This document shows, in pieces, positions 32,184-41,241 of a stretch of 41,474 bases of DNA. Source of the stretch: Brevundimonas sp. (lineage in GTDB: Bacteria; Pseudomonadota; Alphaproteobacteria; Caulobacterales; Caulobacteraceae). Where the stretch lies: contig JAUYAG010000156.1 of assembly GCA_030693575.1 (NCBI GenBank), positions 1 to 41,474 on the forward strand, written 5' to 3'. The position numbers and the translations under genes are program-made. The first letter of the stretch is position 1. Every line of letters begins with the position of its first letter. A model generated the notes under the pieces. The model worked only from the letters and a program-made list of their open reading frames with translations, was not told the origin of the DNA and did not search any database.

Positions 32184-33600
32184 CAGACCGCTCTGGACCT
32201 CCGCCGAGATCGTCGCCGCCACGGGCGGAACCCTGTCCGGTGCGGCCTTCGAGACGCGGGGCATCACCTACAACAGCCGCGAGATCGTTCCGGGCGATCT
32301 GTTCCTGGCGCTGAAGGGCGCGCGGGACGGGCATGATTTCGCCGCCGCCGCCTTCGCCGCCGGCGCGGCCGGGGCGATCACCGAACATCCGGTCGAGGGC
32401 GGCCCCTCGGTGGTCGTCGCCGACACCCTGCGCGCGCTCGAGGCGCTCGGCATGGCGGCGCGCGACCGGACGAAGGCCCGGCGCGGGGCGGTCACCGGCT
32501 CGGTCGGCAAGACCAGCGTGACCCAGGCGATCAAGGCGGGGCTCGATCTGGCGGGGCCGTCGCATGCCTCGATCAAGAGCTACAACAACCACATCGGCGT
32601 GCCCCTGACCCTGTCGCGGATGCCGCGCATGACCGAGCGCGCGGTGTTCGAGATCGGCATGAACGCGCCGGGCGAGATCGCGCCACTGTCGAAGATGGTC
32701 CGGCCGCACGCGGCCTGCGTGACGACCGTCGGCCCGGTGCATATCGAGGCCTTCGCCGATGGCGAGGCGGGTGTGGCGGCCGAGAAGGCTTCGATCTTCG
32801 AGGGGCTGGTTGAGGACGGCGTGGCCGTGTTCAACGCCGACGTGGCCTTTGCCGCTGTGCTGGACGCCGGCGCGCGGCGAGCCGGGGCGCGGATCGCGAC
32901 CTTTGGATCGGCGGCCGGTTGCGACGCGCGGCTGATCGACTTCCAGCCGCATGACACGGGCGCGCGCGTCCGGGCCGAGCTGTTCGGTCGGACGATCGAG
33001 TTCGAGCTGGCGCAGTCCGGCTACCACTGGGGCCTGAACAGCCTGTGCGTCCTGCTGATGCTGGATGCGCTCGACGTGCCGCTTGAGACCGGTCTGGCGG
33101 CCCTGTCCGAGTTCCAGCCGCTGGCGGGGCGCGGCCAGACGCTGACGGTCCATGCCCCGGGCGGGGACTTCACCCTGATCGACGAGAGCTACAACGCCAA
33201 TCCGCTGTCGATGGCCGCCGGCTTCCGCAGCCTCGGCGCGCGGCCGCTGCCTGCCACAGGCGGTCGCCGGGTGGTGGTCCTGACCGACATGCTGGAGCTG
33301 GGCGACCAGTCCGAGGCGCTGCACGAGGGCCTCTCCGGCCCGATCGAGGCCGCGGGTCTCGATCTGGTCCATGCTGCCGGGCCGGAGATGAAGCGGCTGT
33401 ATGACGACCTGCCCGGCTCGCGTCAGGGCCTGTGGCGCGAGACCGCCGCCGAACTGGCCGCCGAGGCGGCCATGCTGGTCGGCAAGGGCGACATCGTCAT
33501 GGTCAAGGGTTCAAACGGGTCGAAGGCGTCGCTGATCGCCAAGGCCCTGGCGGCGCTCGGCTCCCCCTCAAGCAGCGACGCGCCGCGCGCGGAGCGATAG
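32176..33600 (+). CDS. murF: UDP-MurNAc-tripeptide:D-Ala-D-Ala ligase
   Basis: This 474-residue Mur ligase adds D-Ala-D-Ala to complete the pentapeptide. The P-loop is TGSVGKTSV (about 107-115); other family motifs are [43 protein letters not shown] and [11 protein letters not shown]. The ATG at 32176 lies inside the murE end (8-base overlap). mraY follows 10 bases after the stop. Confidence 0.96.
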   Translation: MPDRPLWTSAEIVAATGGTLSGAAFETRGITYNSREIVPGDLFLALKGARDGHDFAAAAFAAGAAGAITEHPVEGGPSVVVADTLRALEALGMAARDRTKARRGAVTGSVGKTSVTQAIKAGLDLAGPSHASIKSYNNHIGVPLTLSRMPRMTERAVFEIGMNAPGEIAPLSKMVRPHAACVTTVGPVHIEAFADGEAGVAAEKASIFEGLVEDGVAVFNADVAFAAVLDAGARRAGARIATFGSAAGCDARLIDFQPHDTGARVRAELFGRTIEFELAQSGYHWGLNSLCVLLMLDALDVPLETGLAALSEFQPLAGRGQTLTVHAPGGDFTLIDESYNANPLSMAAGFRSLGARPLPATGGRRVVVLTDMLELGDQSEALHEGLSGPIEAAGLDLVHAAGPEMKRLYDDLPGSRQGLWRETAAELAAEAAMLVGKGDIVMVKGSNGSKASLIAKALAALGSPSSSDAPRAER

Positions 33601-33610
33601 GGAAAACAAC

Positions 33611-34720
33611 ATGTTCTACTTGCTCTATCTCCACTACGCCGACATCGCGCAGGACTATCCGCTGCTCAACCTGGTCCAGTACCAGACGGTGCGGGTGGCG
33701 CTGGCCATGGCCACGGCCATGATCGTGGCGGTCACCATGGGCAGCCGCTTCATCGCCTGGATGCGGGTCAAACAGGGCAAGGGCCAGCCGATCCGCGCCG
33801 ACGGCCCGATCTCGCACCTGTCCAAGGTCGGCACGCCGACCATGGGCGGTCTGATGATCCTGGCGGGCATCGCGGTGGCGGTGTTCCTCTGGGGCGACCT
33901 GACCAATCCCTATATCTGGATCGTCTCGGGCGTGACGGCGGCCTTCGGCCTGCTCGGCTTCATCGACGACTACGCCAAGGTGTCGAAACAGACCTCGGCC
34001 GGGCTGACCTCGAAACAGAAGCTGCTGGCGCAGGTGGTGGTCTCGGTCATAGCGGGCGTTCTGACGGTGTTGTGGATGACGGCCTCGCCGACCACGCCCA
34101 ACCTCGAGACCTCGATCGCCTTCCCCTTCTTCAAGGCCGTGCTGCTCAATGTCGGCTGGTTCTATGTCGTGTTCGCGGCCTTCACCATGGTTGGCTTCTC
34201 CAACGCCGTGAACCTGACGGACGGGCTGGACGGGCTGGCCATCGTGCCGGTGATGATGGCGGCGGGCGCCTTCGGCATCATCAGCTACCTCGTCGGCAAT
34301 TTCATCTTCTCGGACTATCTGGGCGTCCACCATGTGCCCGGCTCGGGCGAGCTGGCCATCTTCTGCGCGGCCATCATCGGCGGGGGCACGGGCTTCCTCT
34401 GGTACAACGCCCCGCCGGCCAAGATCTTCATGGGCGACACCGGCTCGCTGGCCCTCGGCGGTGCCCTGGGCGCCATCGCCGTGGCCACCAAGCATGAGCT
34501 GGTGCTGGGCATCGTCGGCGGCCTGTTCGTCATCGAGGCCGCCTCGGTCATGATCCAGGTCGCCTATTTCAAGGCCACCAAGAAGCGCATCTTCCTGATG
34601 GCTCCGATCCACCACCATTTCGAGAAGATGGGCTGGCCGGAGTCGACGGTGGTGATCCGCTTCTGGATCGTCTCCGCCATGCTGGCCCTGATCGGGCTGG
34701 CGACGCTGAAGCTGCGGTGA
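33611..34720 (+). CDS. mraY: Phospho-MurNAc-pentapeptide transferase MraY
   Basis: This 369-residue, about ten-helix membrane enzyme transfers phospho-MurNAc-pentapeptide to undecaprenyl phosphate, giving lipid I. The aspartate-rich [22 protein letters not shown] (about 117-138), the [13 protein letters not shown] motif (about 197-209) and the late [14 protein letters not shown] are all present, giving the catalytic Asp and His residues. The start ATG 33611 is preceded by GATAGGGA. It is the last gene before a 189-base repeat. Confidence 0.97.
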   Translation: MFYLLYLHYADIAQDYPLLNLVQYQTVRVALAMATAMIVAVTMGSRFIAWMRVKQGKGQPIRADGPISHLSKVGTPTMGGLMILAGIAVAVFLWGDLTNPYIWIVSGVTAAFGLLGFIDDYAKVSKQTSAGLTSKQKLLAQVVVSVIAGVLTVLWMTASPTTPNLETSIAFPFFKAVLLNVGWFYVVFAAFTMVGFSNAVNLTDGLDGLAIVPVMMAAGAFGIISYLVGNFIFSDYLGVHHVPGSGELAIFCAAIIGGGTGFLWYNAPPAKIFMGDTGSLALGGALGAIAVATKHELVLGIVGGLFVIEAASVMIQVAYFKATKKRIFLMAPIHHHFEKMGWPESTVVIRFWIVSAMLALIGLATLKLR

Positions 34721-34736
34721 AAATGATCCTGCACCT

Positions 34737-34925
34737 TCCTTCTCCCATTGGGAGAAGGTGGCCCGGAGGGCCGGATGAGGGTCGGCTTGCGCATTCGGCG
34801 AAGCCGTCGCCCGGTCTGCGCCGCGGCTTGCGCCGACTGATGCATGCGGCCCTCACCCTTTCGCGCAAGGCCGCTCGCCCTGACGGGCTCCCGGGCGCTC
34901 AAGCCCTCTCCCAACGGGAGAGGGG
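34737..34925. repeat. Composite palindromic repeat, family A, copy 2
   Basis: It is bounded by 9-bp hairpins CCTTCTCCC-ATT-GGGAGAAGG (34738-34758) and CCCTCTCCC-AAC-GGGAGAGGG (34904-34924). The ends match the copy at 8751-8904; the centre is about 35 bases longer and diverged. It fills the mraY-murD gap, and its 3' arm provides the murD ribosome binding site. Confidence 0.85.
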
Positions 34926-34928
34926 ACT

Positions 34929-36353
34929 GTGATCCCCGTCCCCGGATTCGAAGGGCGGCGCATCGCCGTTTTCGGGCTCGGCCGCTCAGGCCTCACGGCG
35001 GCGCGCGCGCTCAAGGCCGGCGGGGCCCTGCCGGTGCTGTGGGACGACAGCGTCTCCAGCCGGATGCAGGCCGAGGCCGAAGGGTTCGCGGTCGAGGACC
35101 TGACCGTCGCCGACTGGTCGGGCTTTGCGGCCCTGGTCCTGTCGCCGGGCGCGCCGCTGACGCATCCGAAGCCGCACTGGACGGTCAGCAAGGCCAGGGC
35201 CGCCGGCGTCGAGGTGATCGGCGATATCGAACTGTTCGCGCGGGCGATCGCGGCACTGCCGGATACAGAGCGGCCCAAGGTGGTCGCCATCACCGGCACC
35301 AACGGCAAGTCGACGACCACGGCTCTGATCGGCTGGGTGCTGAAACAGGCCGGAATGACCGTCCACGTGGGCGGCAACATCGGCATCGGCGTGCTGGCGC
35401 TACCGGCCCCGACGCGAGGCGCGGTCTATGTGATCGAGGTATCGAGCTATCAGCTGGACCTGACGACCTCGTTCGCGCCGGACGTGGCGATCCTGACAAA
35501 CATCAGCCCTGACCATCTTGACCGCCACGGCGGGATGGCGGGGTATGTCGCGGCGAAGATGCGGATATTCCAGGCCCAGCTTCCGGACTCGACGGCCCTT
35601 GTCGGGATCGACGATGCGGTCGGGCTAAATATCGCAGAGACGCTGACGGGGCGGGCGGGGCGACTGACCCTGGTCACTACCGTCAAGCACCATAACTGGG
35701 ACGACTGGCGCGTCGGCTTTGAAAAGACCGGTGCCGTCACCGCCATTGACGGCATACTGGCCAGCCACGGCGAATATGTATGCAACCTGTCGATCGCCCG
35801 CTCGCTCCCCGGCCGCCACAACGCCCAGAATGCCGCCTTCGCCTGGGCCGCCGCCCGCGCCGTCGGGGTTTCGCATGAGGCCGCCGTCCAGGGCCTGATG
35901 ACCTTCCCCGGCCTCGCCCATCGCATGGAGGAGGTCGGCCGTCTCGGCCGCGTGCGCTTCGTCAACGACTCCAAGGCCACCAACGCCGATGCGGCGCGGC
36001 AGGCGCTGTCGTCCTATGAACGCAGCTTCTGGATCGCCGGCGGGCGGGCCAAACAGGGCGGCATCGATGACCTGGAGGAGCTGTTCCCCCGCGTGGTGGA
36101 GGCCTTCCTGATCGGCGAGTCGGCGGGACCGTTCGCCGCCCGGCTGGGCGACACGCCGCACCGGATCAGCGGCGACATGGCCTCGGCTGTGAAAGCGGCC
36201 GCCGGGGCCGCCGCCGCGACCGGGCGCGAGGAGGTGGTGCTGCTGAGCCCCGCCGCCGCCAGTTTCGACCAGTATCCCGACTTCGAGGCGCGCGGAGAGG
36301 CGTTCCGCGCCGCCGTTCTTAACCTTGGGGCCACCCCTTCAGGGCATGGTTAG
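34929..36353 (+). CDS. murD: UDP-MurNAc-L-alanine:D-glutamate ligase
   Basis: This 474-residue Mur ligase adds D-Glu to UDP-MurNAc-L-Ala. The N-terminal GRRIAVFGLGRSGLTAARAL binds the UDP part; the P-loop is GTNGKST (123-129); NISPDHLDRHGG, GRHNAQNAAFAWAAA, FPGLAHRMEEV and NDSKATNADAA follow. The start is GTG 34929. Its ribosome binding site, GGGAGAGGGG, is the 3' arm of the family A terminal hairpin, ending four bases before the start codon, so it could be masked by pairing. Confidence 0.96.
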   Translation: MIPVPGFEGRRIAVFGLGRSGLTAARALKAGGALPVLWDDSVSSRMQAEAEGFAVEDLTVADWSGFAALVLSPGAPLTHPKPHWTVSKARAAGVEVIGDIELFARAIAALPDTERPKVVAITGTNGKSTTTALIGWVLKQAGMTVHVGGNIGIGVLALPAPTRGAVYVIEVSSYQLDLTTSFAPDVAILTNISPDHLDRHGGMAGYVAAKMRIFQAQLPDSTALVGIDDAVGLNIAETLTGRAGRLTLVTTVKHHNWDDWRVGFEKTGAVTAIDGILASHGEYVCNLSIARSLPGRHNAQNAAFAWAAARAVGVSHEAAVQGLMTFPGLAHRMEEVGRLGRVRFVNDSKATNADAARQALSSYERSFWIAGGRAKQGGIDDLEELFPRVVEAFLIGESAGPFAARLGDTPHRISGDMASAVKAAAGAAAATGREEVVLLSPAAASFDQYPDFEARGEAFRAAVLNLGATPSGHG

Positions 36354-36359
36354 CGAACC

Positions 36360-37541
36360 ATGACCGCGCACAACTACAGCCCCGCCTTTTCGCGCAACGA
36401 CCAGAGCCCGATCGCCAAATGGTTCTGGACGGTCGACCGCGGCCTGCTGGCCGCGGCCCTGACGTTGATCGGGCTCGGCGTGGCGCTGAGTTTCGCCTCC
36501 AGCCCGGCGGCGATCCTCGCCGATGAGTCGATCTCGGACCCGTTCCACTATTCCTGGCGGATGATCGTCTGGGCCTCGGGCGGGACGGTCGCCATGCTGG
36601 TCGCCTCCCTGCTGTCGCCGCGCGGCGTGCGCCGCATCGCCCTGCTGGCCCTGCTGGGCGCCATCGTGGTCATGGCCGCCCTGCCGTTCATCGGCAATGA
36701 GGTGAAGGGCGCCGCGCGCTGGGTCAATCTCGGGCCGTTCAGCCTGCAGCCGTCGGAGTTCGCCAAGCCCGGCCTGATCGTCTTCGCCGCCTGGATGTTC
36801 TCCGAGGCGCAGAAAGGGCAGGGGGTGCCCGGCGTCTCGATCGCCTTCGGCACCTGGGCCCTGACGGTCGGCCTGTTGCTGATCCAGCCCGACATCGGCC
36901 AGACCCTGCTGATCACCACCACCTTCATGGCCGTCTTCTTCATGGCCGGGGTGCCGCTGAAATGGGTCGCGGCCCTCGCCGCCGCCGGCATGGCCGGGAT
37001 CGTCGGCCTCTATTTCGCCTTCAGCCACATGCGCGATCGCCTCAGCCGCTTCCTCTCGCCCGAGACCACCGACACCCACCAGATCGACCGCGCCTCCGAG
37101 GCCATCCGCGCCGGCGGCCTGGTCGGCCGTGGCGTCGGCGAGGGTGTGATGAAGCGGTCGGTGCCCGACCTGCACACCGACTTCATCTATTCGGTCGGGG
37201 CGGAGGAGTTCGGCCTCGTCCTGTCGCTGGCCATGATCGCCCTGTACGCCTTCATCGTGGTGCGCGGCATGCGGCGGGCGATGAAGCTGACCGATCCCTT
37301 CGAACAGACGGCGGCGGCGGGCCTGTTCATGCTGATCGGGCTGCAGGCCTGCATCAACATCGCCGTGAACCTCAACCTGATCCCGACCAAGGGGATGACC
37401 CTGCCCTTCATCAGCTATGGCGGCTCGTCGATGCTGGCCATGGGGCTCACCATGGGCCTCGCCCTCGCCTTGACCCGACGCCGCCCCGGCGCCTACGAGC
37501 CGGGGACCAGCCTGCCGGATCGCGGGCGCATCCTGCCGTAG
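36360..37541 (+). CDS. ftsW: Septal peptidoglycan glycosyltransferase FtsW
   Basis: This 393-residue SEDS-family membrane protein has about ten helices and polymerises lipid II at the septum together with FtsI. Recognisable segments are GAARWVNLGPFSLQPSEFAKPGLI (about 117-140), LIQPDIGQTLLI, GRGVGEGVMKRSVPDLHTDFIYSVGAEEFG (about 257-286, with the catalytic-region residues) and LPFISYGGSSM near the end. The N-terminal cytoplasmic stretch of about 25 residues is typical. It starts 6 bases after murD. A 154-base palindromic element separates it from murG. Confidence 0.95.
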   Translation: MTAHNYSPAFSRNDQSPIAKWFWTVDRGLLAAALTLIGLGVALSFASSPAAILADESISDPFHYSWRMIVWASGGTVAMLVASLLSPRGVRRIALLALLGAIVVMAALPFIGNEVKGAARWVNLGPFSLQPSEFAKPGLIVFAAWMFSEAQKGQGVPGVSIAFGTWALTVGLLLIQPDIGQTLLITTTFMAVFFMAGVPLKWVAALAAAGMAGIVGLYFAFSHMRDRLSRFLSPETTDTHQIDRASEAIRAGGLVGRGVGEGVMKRSVPDLHTDFIYSVGAEEFGLVLSLAMIALYAFIVVRGMRRAMKLTDPFEQTAAAGLFMLIGLQACINIAVNLNLIPTKGMTLPFISYGGSSMLAMGLTMGLALALTRRRPGAYEPGTSLPDRGRILP

Positions 37542-37554
37542 CTTCAACCGCTTT

Positions 37555-37708
37555 CGTCATCCTCCGGCACGCCGCGTCTTCGCGGCGCTGACCGGGGGAC
37601 CCAGCGGCGCGCGATAGCGCGAACCTGCCGGGAGCGCGTTCGCCTCCGACATTTCGCCTTCGGCGCCGCGGGGTCCCCCGGTCTCGCTGCGCTCGCCGGA
37701 GGATGACG
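37555..37708. repeat. Nested palindromic element between ftsW and murG
   Basis: Outer ends CGTCATCCTCCGG (37555-37567) and CCGGAGGATGACG (37696-37708) are perfect 13-bp inverted repeats. Inner GACCGGGGGACCC (37590-37602) and GGGTCCCCCGGTC (37671-37683) are another perfect 13-bp pair. The whole could fold into a cruciform or long RNA hairpin. No other copy is in the window; it is unrelated to families A and B. Confidence 0.8.
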
Positions 37709-37754
37709 ATAGCAGGGAGTAGCGGGCCACCGCGCATTGGGGCAAACACACCGT

Positions 37755-38840
37755 ATGAAATCCAGAGTCTGCGTCGTCGCCGCCGGGGGCACCGGCGGGC
37801 ATATGTTCCCGGCCGAGGCGCTGGCGCGCGAGCTGACGCGGCGCGGCTGGCGGATCGTGCTGGCCACCGACCATCGCGGCGAGGCCTATGCCCAGCACTT
37901 CCCGGCCGAGGAGCGGATCGCCCTGGACGCCGCCACGGGACGTGGACCCATCGGCATGGCCAAGGCCGGCGTGGCCATCGCGCGCGGCCTGTTCAAGGCC
38001 CGCAAGGCGTTGAAGCGGCTGGATGCGGCGGTGGTGGTCGGGTTCGGCGGCTATCCGTCGGCGCCGGCCCTGCTGGCGGCCCTGAGCCAGGGTCGTCCGA
38101 CGTTGCTGCATGAGCAGAATTCGGTGCTGGGCCGAACCAACCGCTGGCTCAGCCCCTATGTCGGCGCGGTGGCAGCGTCCTTTCCGAACCTGCGGCTGGT
38201 GCCGTCGGGCGTCGAGGCGCGCGTCAGCCTGATCGGCAATCCGGTGCGGCCGGACATCCGCACCCTGTTCGACCGGCCGTATGCTGCCCCGAAGGCGCGC
38301 GGGCCGATCCATGTGCTGGTCACCGGCGGCAGCCAGGGCGCGCGCATCCTGTCCGAGGCGGTGCCCCAAGCCTTCGCCGCGCTTCCCGCGCCCCTGCGCA
38401 AACGGCTGAGGGTGCAGCAGCAGTCGCGGCCCGAGATGCTGGAAACGGCGCAAGCCATCTATGCCGCCGCCGGGATCGAGGCCGAGGTCGCACCCTTCTT
38501 CGGCGACATGGCGCGGCGGCTGGCGACGACGCATCTGGTCATCGGCCGGGCCGGGGCCTCGACCTGTTCGGAGCTGGCGGTGGCGGGCCTGCCGTCTCTG
38601 CTGATCCCGCTGAAGATCGCCATGGACGACCACCAGCGCTTCAACGCCGCCAGCCTGGCCGACGCCGGCGGGGCGCAGGTCGTGCTGGAGGACGATGCCT
38701 CGGCGGAGCGGCTGACGGTGGTGCTTCAGGCCCTGCTGTCCGACCCGGGCCTGCTGACGGCCATGAGCGTGGGCGCCCGGTCCGCGGCCCTGCCGGACGC
38801 GACGGCGGAACTGGCGGACATGGTCGAGGCCTCCGTCTGA
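37755..38840 (+). CDS. murG: Lipid II-forming GlcNAc transferase MurG
   Basis: This 361-residue membrane-associated glycosyltransferase adds GlcNAc to lipid I, giving lipid II. The G-loop GGTGGHMFPA (11-20), VVGFGGYPSAP, HEQNSVLGRTNR, the second G-loop TGGSQGAR and the donor site RAGASTCSELAVAGLPSLLIP with DDHQRFNA are intact. ATG 37755 begins at the family's usual MKSRVCVVAAGG; an upstream in-frame TTG at 37737 adds only six residues. It is the last recognisable dcw gene here; murC does not follow. Confidence 0.96.
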   Translation: MKSRVCVVAAGGTGGHMFPAEALARELTRRGWRIVLATDHRGEAYAQHFPAEERIALDAATGRGPIGMAKAGVAIARGLFKARKALKRLDAAVVVGFGGYPSAPALLAALSQGRPTLLHEQNSVLGRTNRWLSPYVGAVAASFPNLRLVPSGVEARVSLIGNPVRPDIRTLFDRPYAAPKARGPIHVLVTGGSQGARILSEAVPQAFAALPAPLRKRLRVQQQSRPEMLETAQAIYAAAGIEAEVAPFFGDMARRLATTHLVIGRAGASTCSELAVAGLPSLLIPLKIAMDDHQRFNAASLADAGGAQVVLEDDASAERLTVVLQALLSDPGLLTAMSVGARSAALPDATAELADMVEASV

Positions 38841-38881
38841 GCCCAACGGCGACGCTTTGCGAGTTCGCGCGTTAGAGCCGG

Positions 38882-39985
38882 ATGCCACCCTTCATCTCCG
38901 AGCTGACCCGGGAGGTCTTTCGTCTCTGGCGTCAGCTGCACTGGCTGCCGGAATGGGCTGCCATCGCCCTGATCGTGGTCGCCTTCGTCTTCATCGGCTG
39001 GGCCGCCAACCAGACCGTGTTCGCCGGCCTGAAGCTGGCGGTCAGAAAGCGCGACCTGTTCTGGCGCGGCGTCGTGGGCCGGGCGCGGCTGAAGGTGCGG
39101 ATCGCGGTGATGATCGCCGCCATGGCGCTGGCGGTCACCGTGTCGCCGCTGGACCCCGGGCCGTCCGAATTCCTCCGCCAGACACTCTTGTTCCTGTTCA
39201 TCCTCACCATCGGCTGGATGCTGGTGGGCGCGTCGGACATGTGGGCCGTGGTCTATCTGCGCCGCTTCAACATGGCCGCGGAAGACAATCTGGTGGCCCG
39301 CAAACACATCACCCAGGCCCGCATCCTGCAGCGGGTCGTGGCCCTGCTGATCGGCGTCGTCACCCTCGGTCTGGCCCTGCTGACCATCGCCGAGGTGCGG
39401 CAGTGGGGCATGAGCCTGCTGGCCTCCGCCGGCGTGGTCGGCATCATCGCCGGCTTCGCCCTGCAGCCTTTGCTGACCAATCTGATCGCCGGGGTCCAGA
39501 TCGCCACCGACCAGCCGATCCGGCTGGACGACGCCGTCATCGTCGAGGGCGAGTGGGGCGTGATCGAGGAAATCACCTCGACCTATGTGGTGGTCAAGCT
39601 GTGGGACTGGCGGCGGATGATCCTGCCGCTCACCTGGTTTATCCAGAAGCCGTTCCAGAACTGGACCCGCGAGACGTCCCGGCTGATCGGCACCGCCTTC
39701 CTGTACGTGGACTATGAGGCGCCGATCGAACGGCTCAGGGCCGAGCTGGAACGCGTCTGTCGCGCCAGCCCGCTGTGGGACGGCGATGTCGTCAACCTTC
39801 AGGTCACCGAGGTGACCGACCGGGTGGCCCAGGTCCGCTGCCTGGCCAGCGCCCGCAATGCGCCGACGGCCTTCGACCTGCGCTGCGAGATCCGCGAGAA
39901 GATGCTGGCCTTCATGCGGGACGAGTGCCCCGAGGCCCTGCCCAGACAGCGCCAGCTCAATGCCTCGGCGGACCCGGTCAGTTGA
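38882..39985 (+). CDS. MscS family mechanosensitive channel
   Basis: This 367-residue inner-membrane protein has four or five helices: about 25-45, 70-90, 100-120, 150-170 and 178-200. The pore-helix segment GMSLLASAGVVGIIAGFALQPLLTNLIAGVQIA (about 178-210) and the beta domain DDAVIVEGEWGVIEEITSTYVVVKLWDWRRMILPLTWF (about 217-255) are typical of MscS-like channels, which relieve osmotic shock. The cytoplasmic C-terminal domain is complete. It overlaps tail-to-tail by eight bases with the next gene. Confidence 0.92.
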   Translation: MPPFISELTREVFRLWRQLHWLPEWAAIALIVVAFVFIGWAANQTVFAGLKLAVRKRDLFWRGVVGRARLKVRIAVMIAAMALAVTVSPLDPGPSEFLRQTLLFLFILTIGWMLVGASDMWAVVYLRRFNMAAEDNLVARKHITQARILQRVVALLIGVVTLGLALLTIAEVRQWGMSLLASAGVVGIIAGFALQPLLTNLIAGVQIATDQPIRLDDAVIVEGEWGVIEEITSTYVVVKLWDWRRMILPLTWFIQKPFQNWTRETSRLIGTAFLYVDYEAPIERLRAELERVCRASPLWDGDVVNLQVTEVTDRVAQVRCLASARNAPTAFDLRCEIREKMLAFMRDECPEALPRQRQLNASADPVS

Positions 39986-40421
39986 GGGCCAGTTGCGCCC
40001 GACCGTGGGCGACGGCCGCTTCCAGGGTCACAGCGTCGGCGTCGTAGTCCTCGGGATTGCAGGCGGCGACCAGCATCTCGAAGGCGTCTCCGCCCTGCAC
40101 GGCGTCATAGGGCGGCGCGTCGTCGGGCGTGGCCGGACCTTCCGCGCCGCCCTCGCGCACCGAGGCGAAGTCCAACCGGTCGACCTTGCCGCCCGCGTCG
40201 CAGTCGAACCGCCACCACGACCAGCCGCCCCAGTAACGGGTACCGCCGGCCCTGAAGTCCGGCTCGACCACCTGGAACACCCTTATGCGCCCGCCCGGAC
40301 CTTCGGGCTGAAGGCTGGCCATGTCGGCGTATTGCGCGAACCGGCCCGCGCCGAGGAAGACGAACCGGTGCGGCGGCTGGGCCGGCTCGGCCGACAGCAG
40401 CGAGAGAAGCGTCAGAAACAT
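39978..40421 (-). CDS. Secreted hypothetical protein
   Basis: This 147-residue protein begins MFLTLLSLLSAEPAQPP, a short signal-like hydrophobic stretch. The mature part has HRFVFLGAGRFAQYADM, GGRIRVFQVVEPDFRAGG, RYWGGWSWWRFDCDAGG and ends GRAQLALN, with two Cys. The WSWWRFDC motif resembles small secreted proteins of Caulobacterales reporting a surface-antigen-like fold, but I cannot name a family. ATG 40421 is chosen for the signal; a longer form from ATG 40442 is possible. It is convergent with the MscS gene and divergent from the glycosyltransferase. Confidence 0.7.
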   Translation of the reverse strand: MFLTLLSLLSAEPAQPPHRFVFLGAGRFAQYADMASLQPEGPGGRIRVFQVVEPDFRAGGTRYWGGWSWWRFDCDAGGKVDRLDFASVREGGAEGPATPDDAPPYDAVQGGDAFEMLVAACNPEDYDADAVTLEAAVAHGRAQLALN

Positions 40422-40469
40422 GCGGCCATCGTAACCGTCCATTGACCGCGATGCGACTAGGGTCGGCTC

Positions 40470-41192
40470 ATGGCCCGCTTCATGACTCTCGATTTCGCCG
40501 ACGGCGCCCGACCGCAGATGCTGGCCCGGGTGATCGGCATGGCGCGCGGTGCCTATGGCTATGTCGTGACGCCCAATGTCGACCATGTGGTCAAGCTGAT
40601 GGACGGCCGCGTCGGGCGAGAGGTCTATGCGGACGCCGATCTGAAGATTTGCGACAGCCGCATCCTCAGCCATCTGGCGCGGCTGCGGGGCGTGACCCTG
40701 CCGGTCTATCCGGGCTCGGACATGACGGCGGACCTGCTGGCCTCGCCGGCGGCCGAGGGCCTGACCATCGCCGTCTTCGGGCCGGACCGTGCGGCCTTCA
40801 ATGACCTCGCCGCGCGGTATCCGCGCCAGACGCTGAAATACCTCGAGGCGCCGATGCTAGTCCCCGGCACCCTGGGCTGGCGCGCCGCCGTCGGTCATGC
40901 CGCCGGGGCGGAGTGGGACGTGCTGCTGGCCTGCGTCTCCTTCCCCAAACAGGAGCTGTTCGCCCACGCCCTGCGTGCGGCGGGGCGGTCGCATGGCGTG
41001 ACCCTGTGCGTCGGGGCGTCCGTGGACTTCCTGACCGGCCGCCAGCAGCGGGCACCGCGCATTTTCCAGTCGCTGTCGCTGGAGTGGCTTCACCGGCTGC
41101 TGAGCCAGCCGCGGCGGATGTTCCGCCGCTATGTGATCGAGGGGCCGGCGATCTTCGGGTGGTTCGTCAGGACGGAGGTCATCGGGCGGTAG
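40470..41192 (+). CDS. WecG/TagA/CpsF family glycosyltransferase (GT26)
   Basis: This 240-residue enzyme would add a sugar from a UDP donor onto a lipid-linked acceptor, as in exopolysaccharide, teichoic acid or holdfast-type pathways. Motifs are VVTPNVDHVVKL (32-43), LKICDSRILSHLARLRG (about 58-74), a central LLACVSFPKQELF and the diagnostic CVGASVDFLTGRQQRAPRIFQSLSLEWLHRLL near 175-210. The normal ADG of the family is replaced by CDSR, as in some proteobacterial members. No other polysaccharide genes are visible; the context downstream is cut off. Confidence 0.9.
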   Translation: MARFMTLDFADGARPQMLARVIGMARGAYGYVVTPNVDHVVKLMDGRVGREVYADADLKICDSRILSHLARLRGVTLPVYPGSDMTADLLASPAAEGLTIAVFGPDRAAFNDLAARYPRQTLKYLEAPMLVPGTLGWRAAVGHAAGAEWDVLLACVSFPKQELFAHALRAAGRSHGVTLCVGASVDFLTGRQQRAPRIFQSLSLEWLHRLLSQPRRMFRRYVIEGPAIFGWFVRTEVIGR

Positions 41193-41194
41193 TT

Positions 41195-41241
41195 CCTCCC
41201 CCTTGGGGGAGGGGGACCATGCGAAGCATGGTGGAGGGGGA
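41195..41241. repeat. Two-hairpin palindromic element at a convergent junction
   Basis: CCTCCCCC-TT-GGGGGAGG (41195-41212) is followed by ACCATGC-GAA-GCATGGT (41216-41232) and GGAGGGGGA. It lies exactly between two convergent genes and could terminate both. Its C-rich first hairpin resembles but does not match the family A ends. Confidence 0.65.

Noticed and set aside
28867..33372. Several minus-strand frames of 430-540 codons opposite ftsI, murE and murF
   Set aside because: These are antisense shadows of conserved dcw genes, with composition typical of reversed GC-rich codons.
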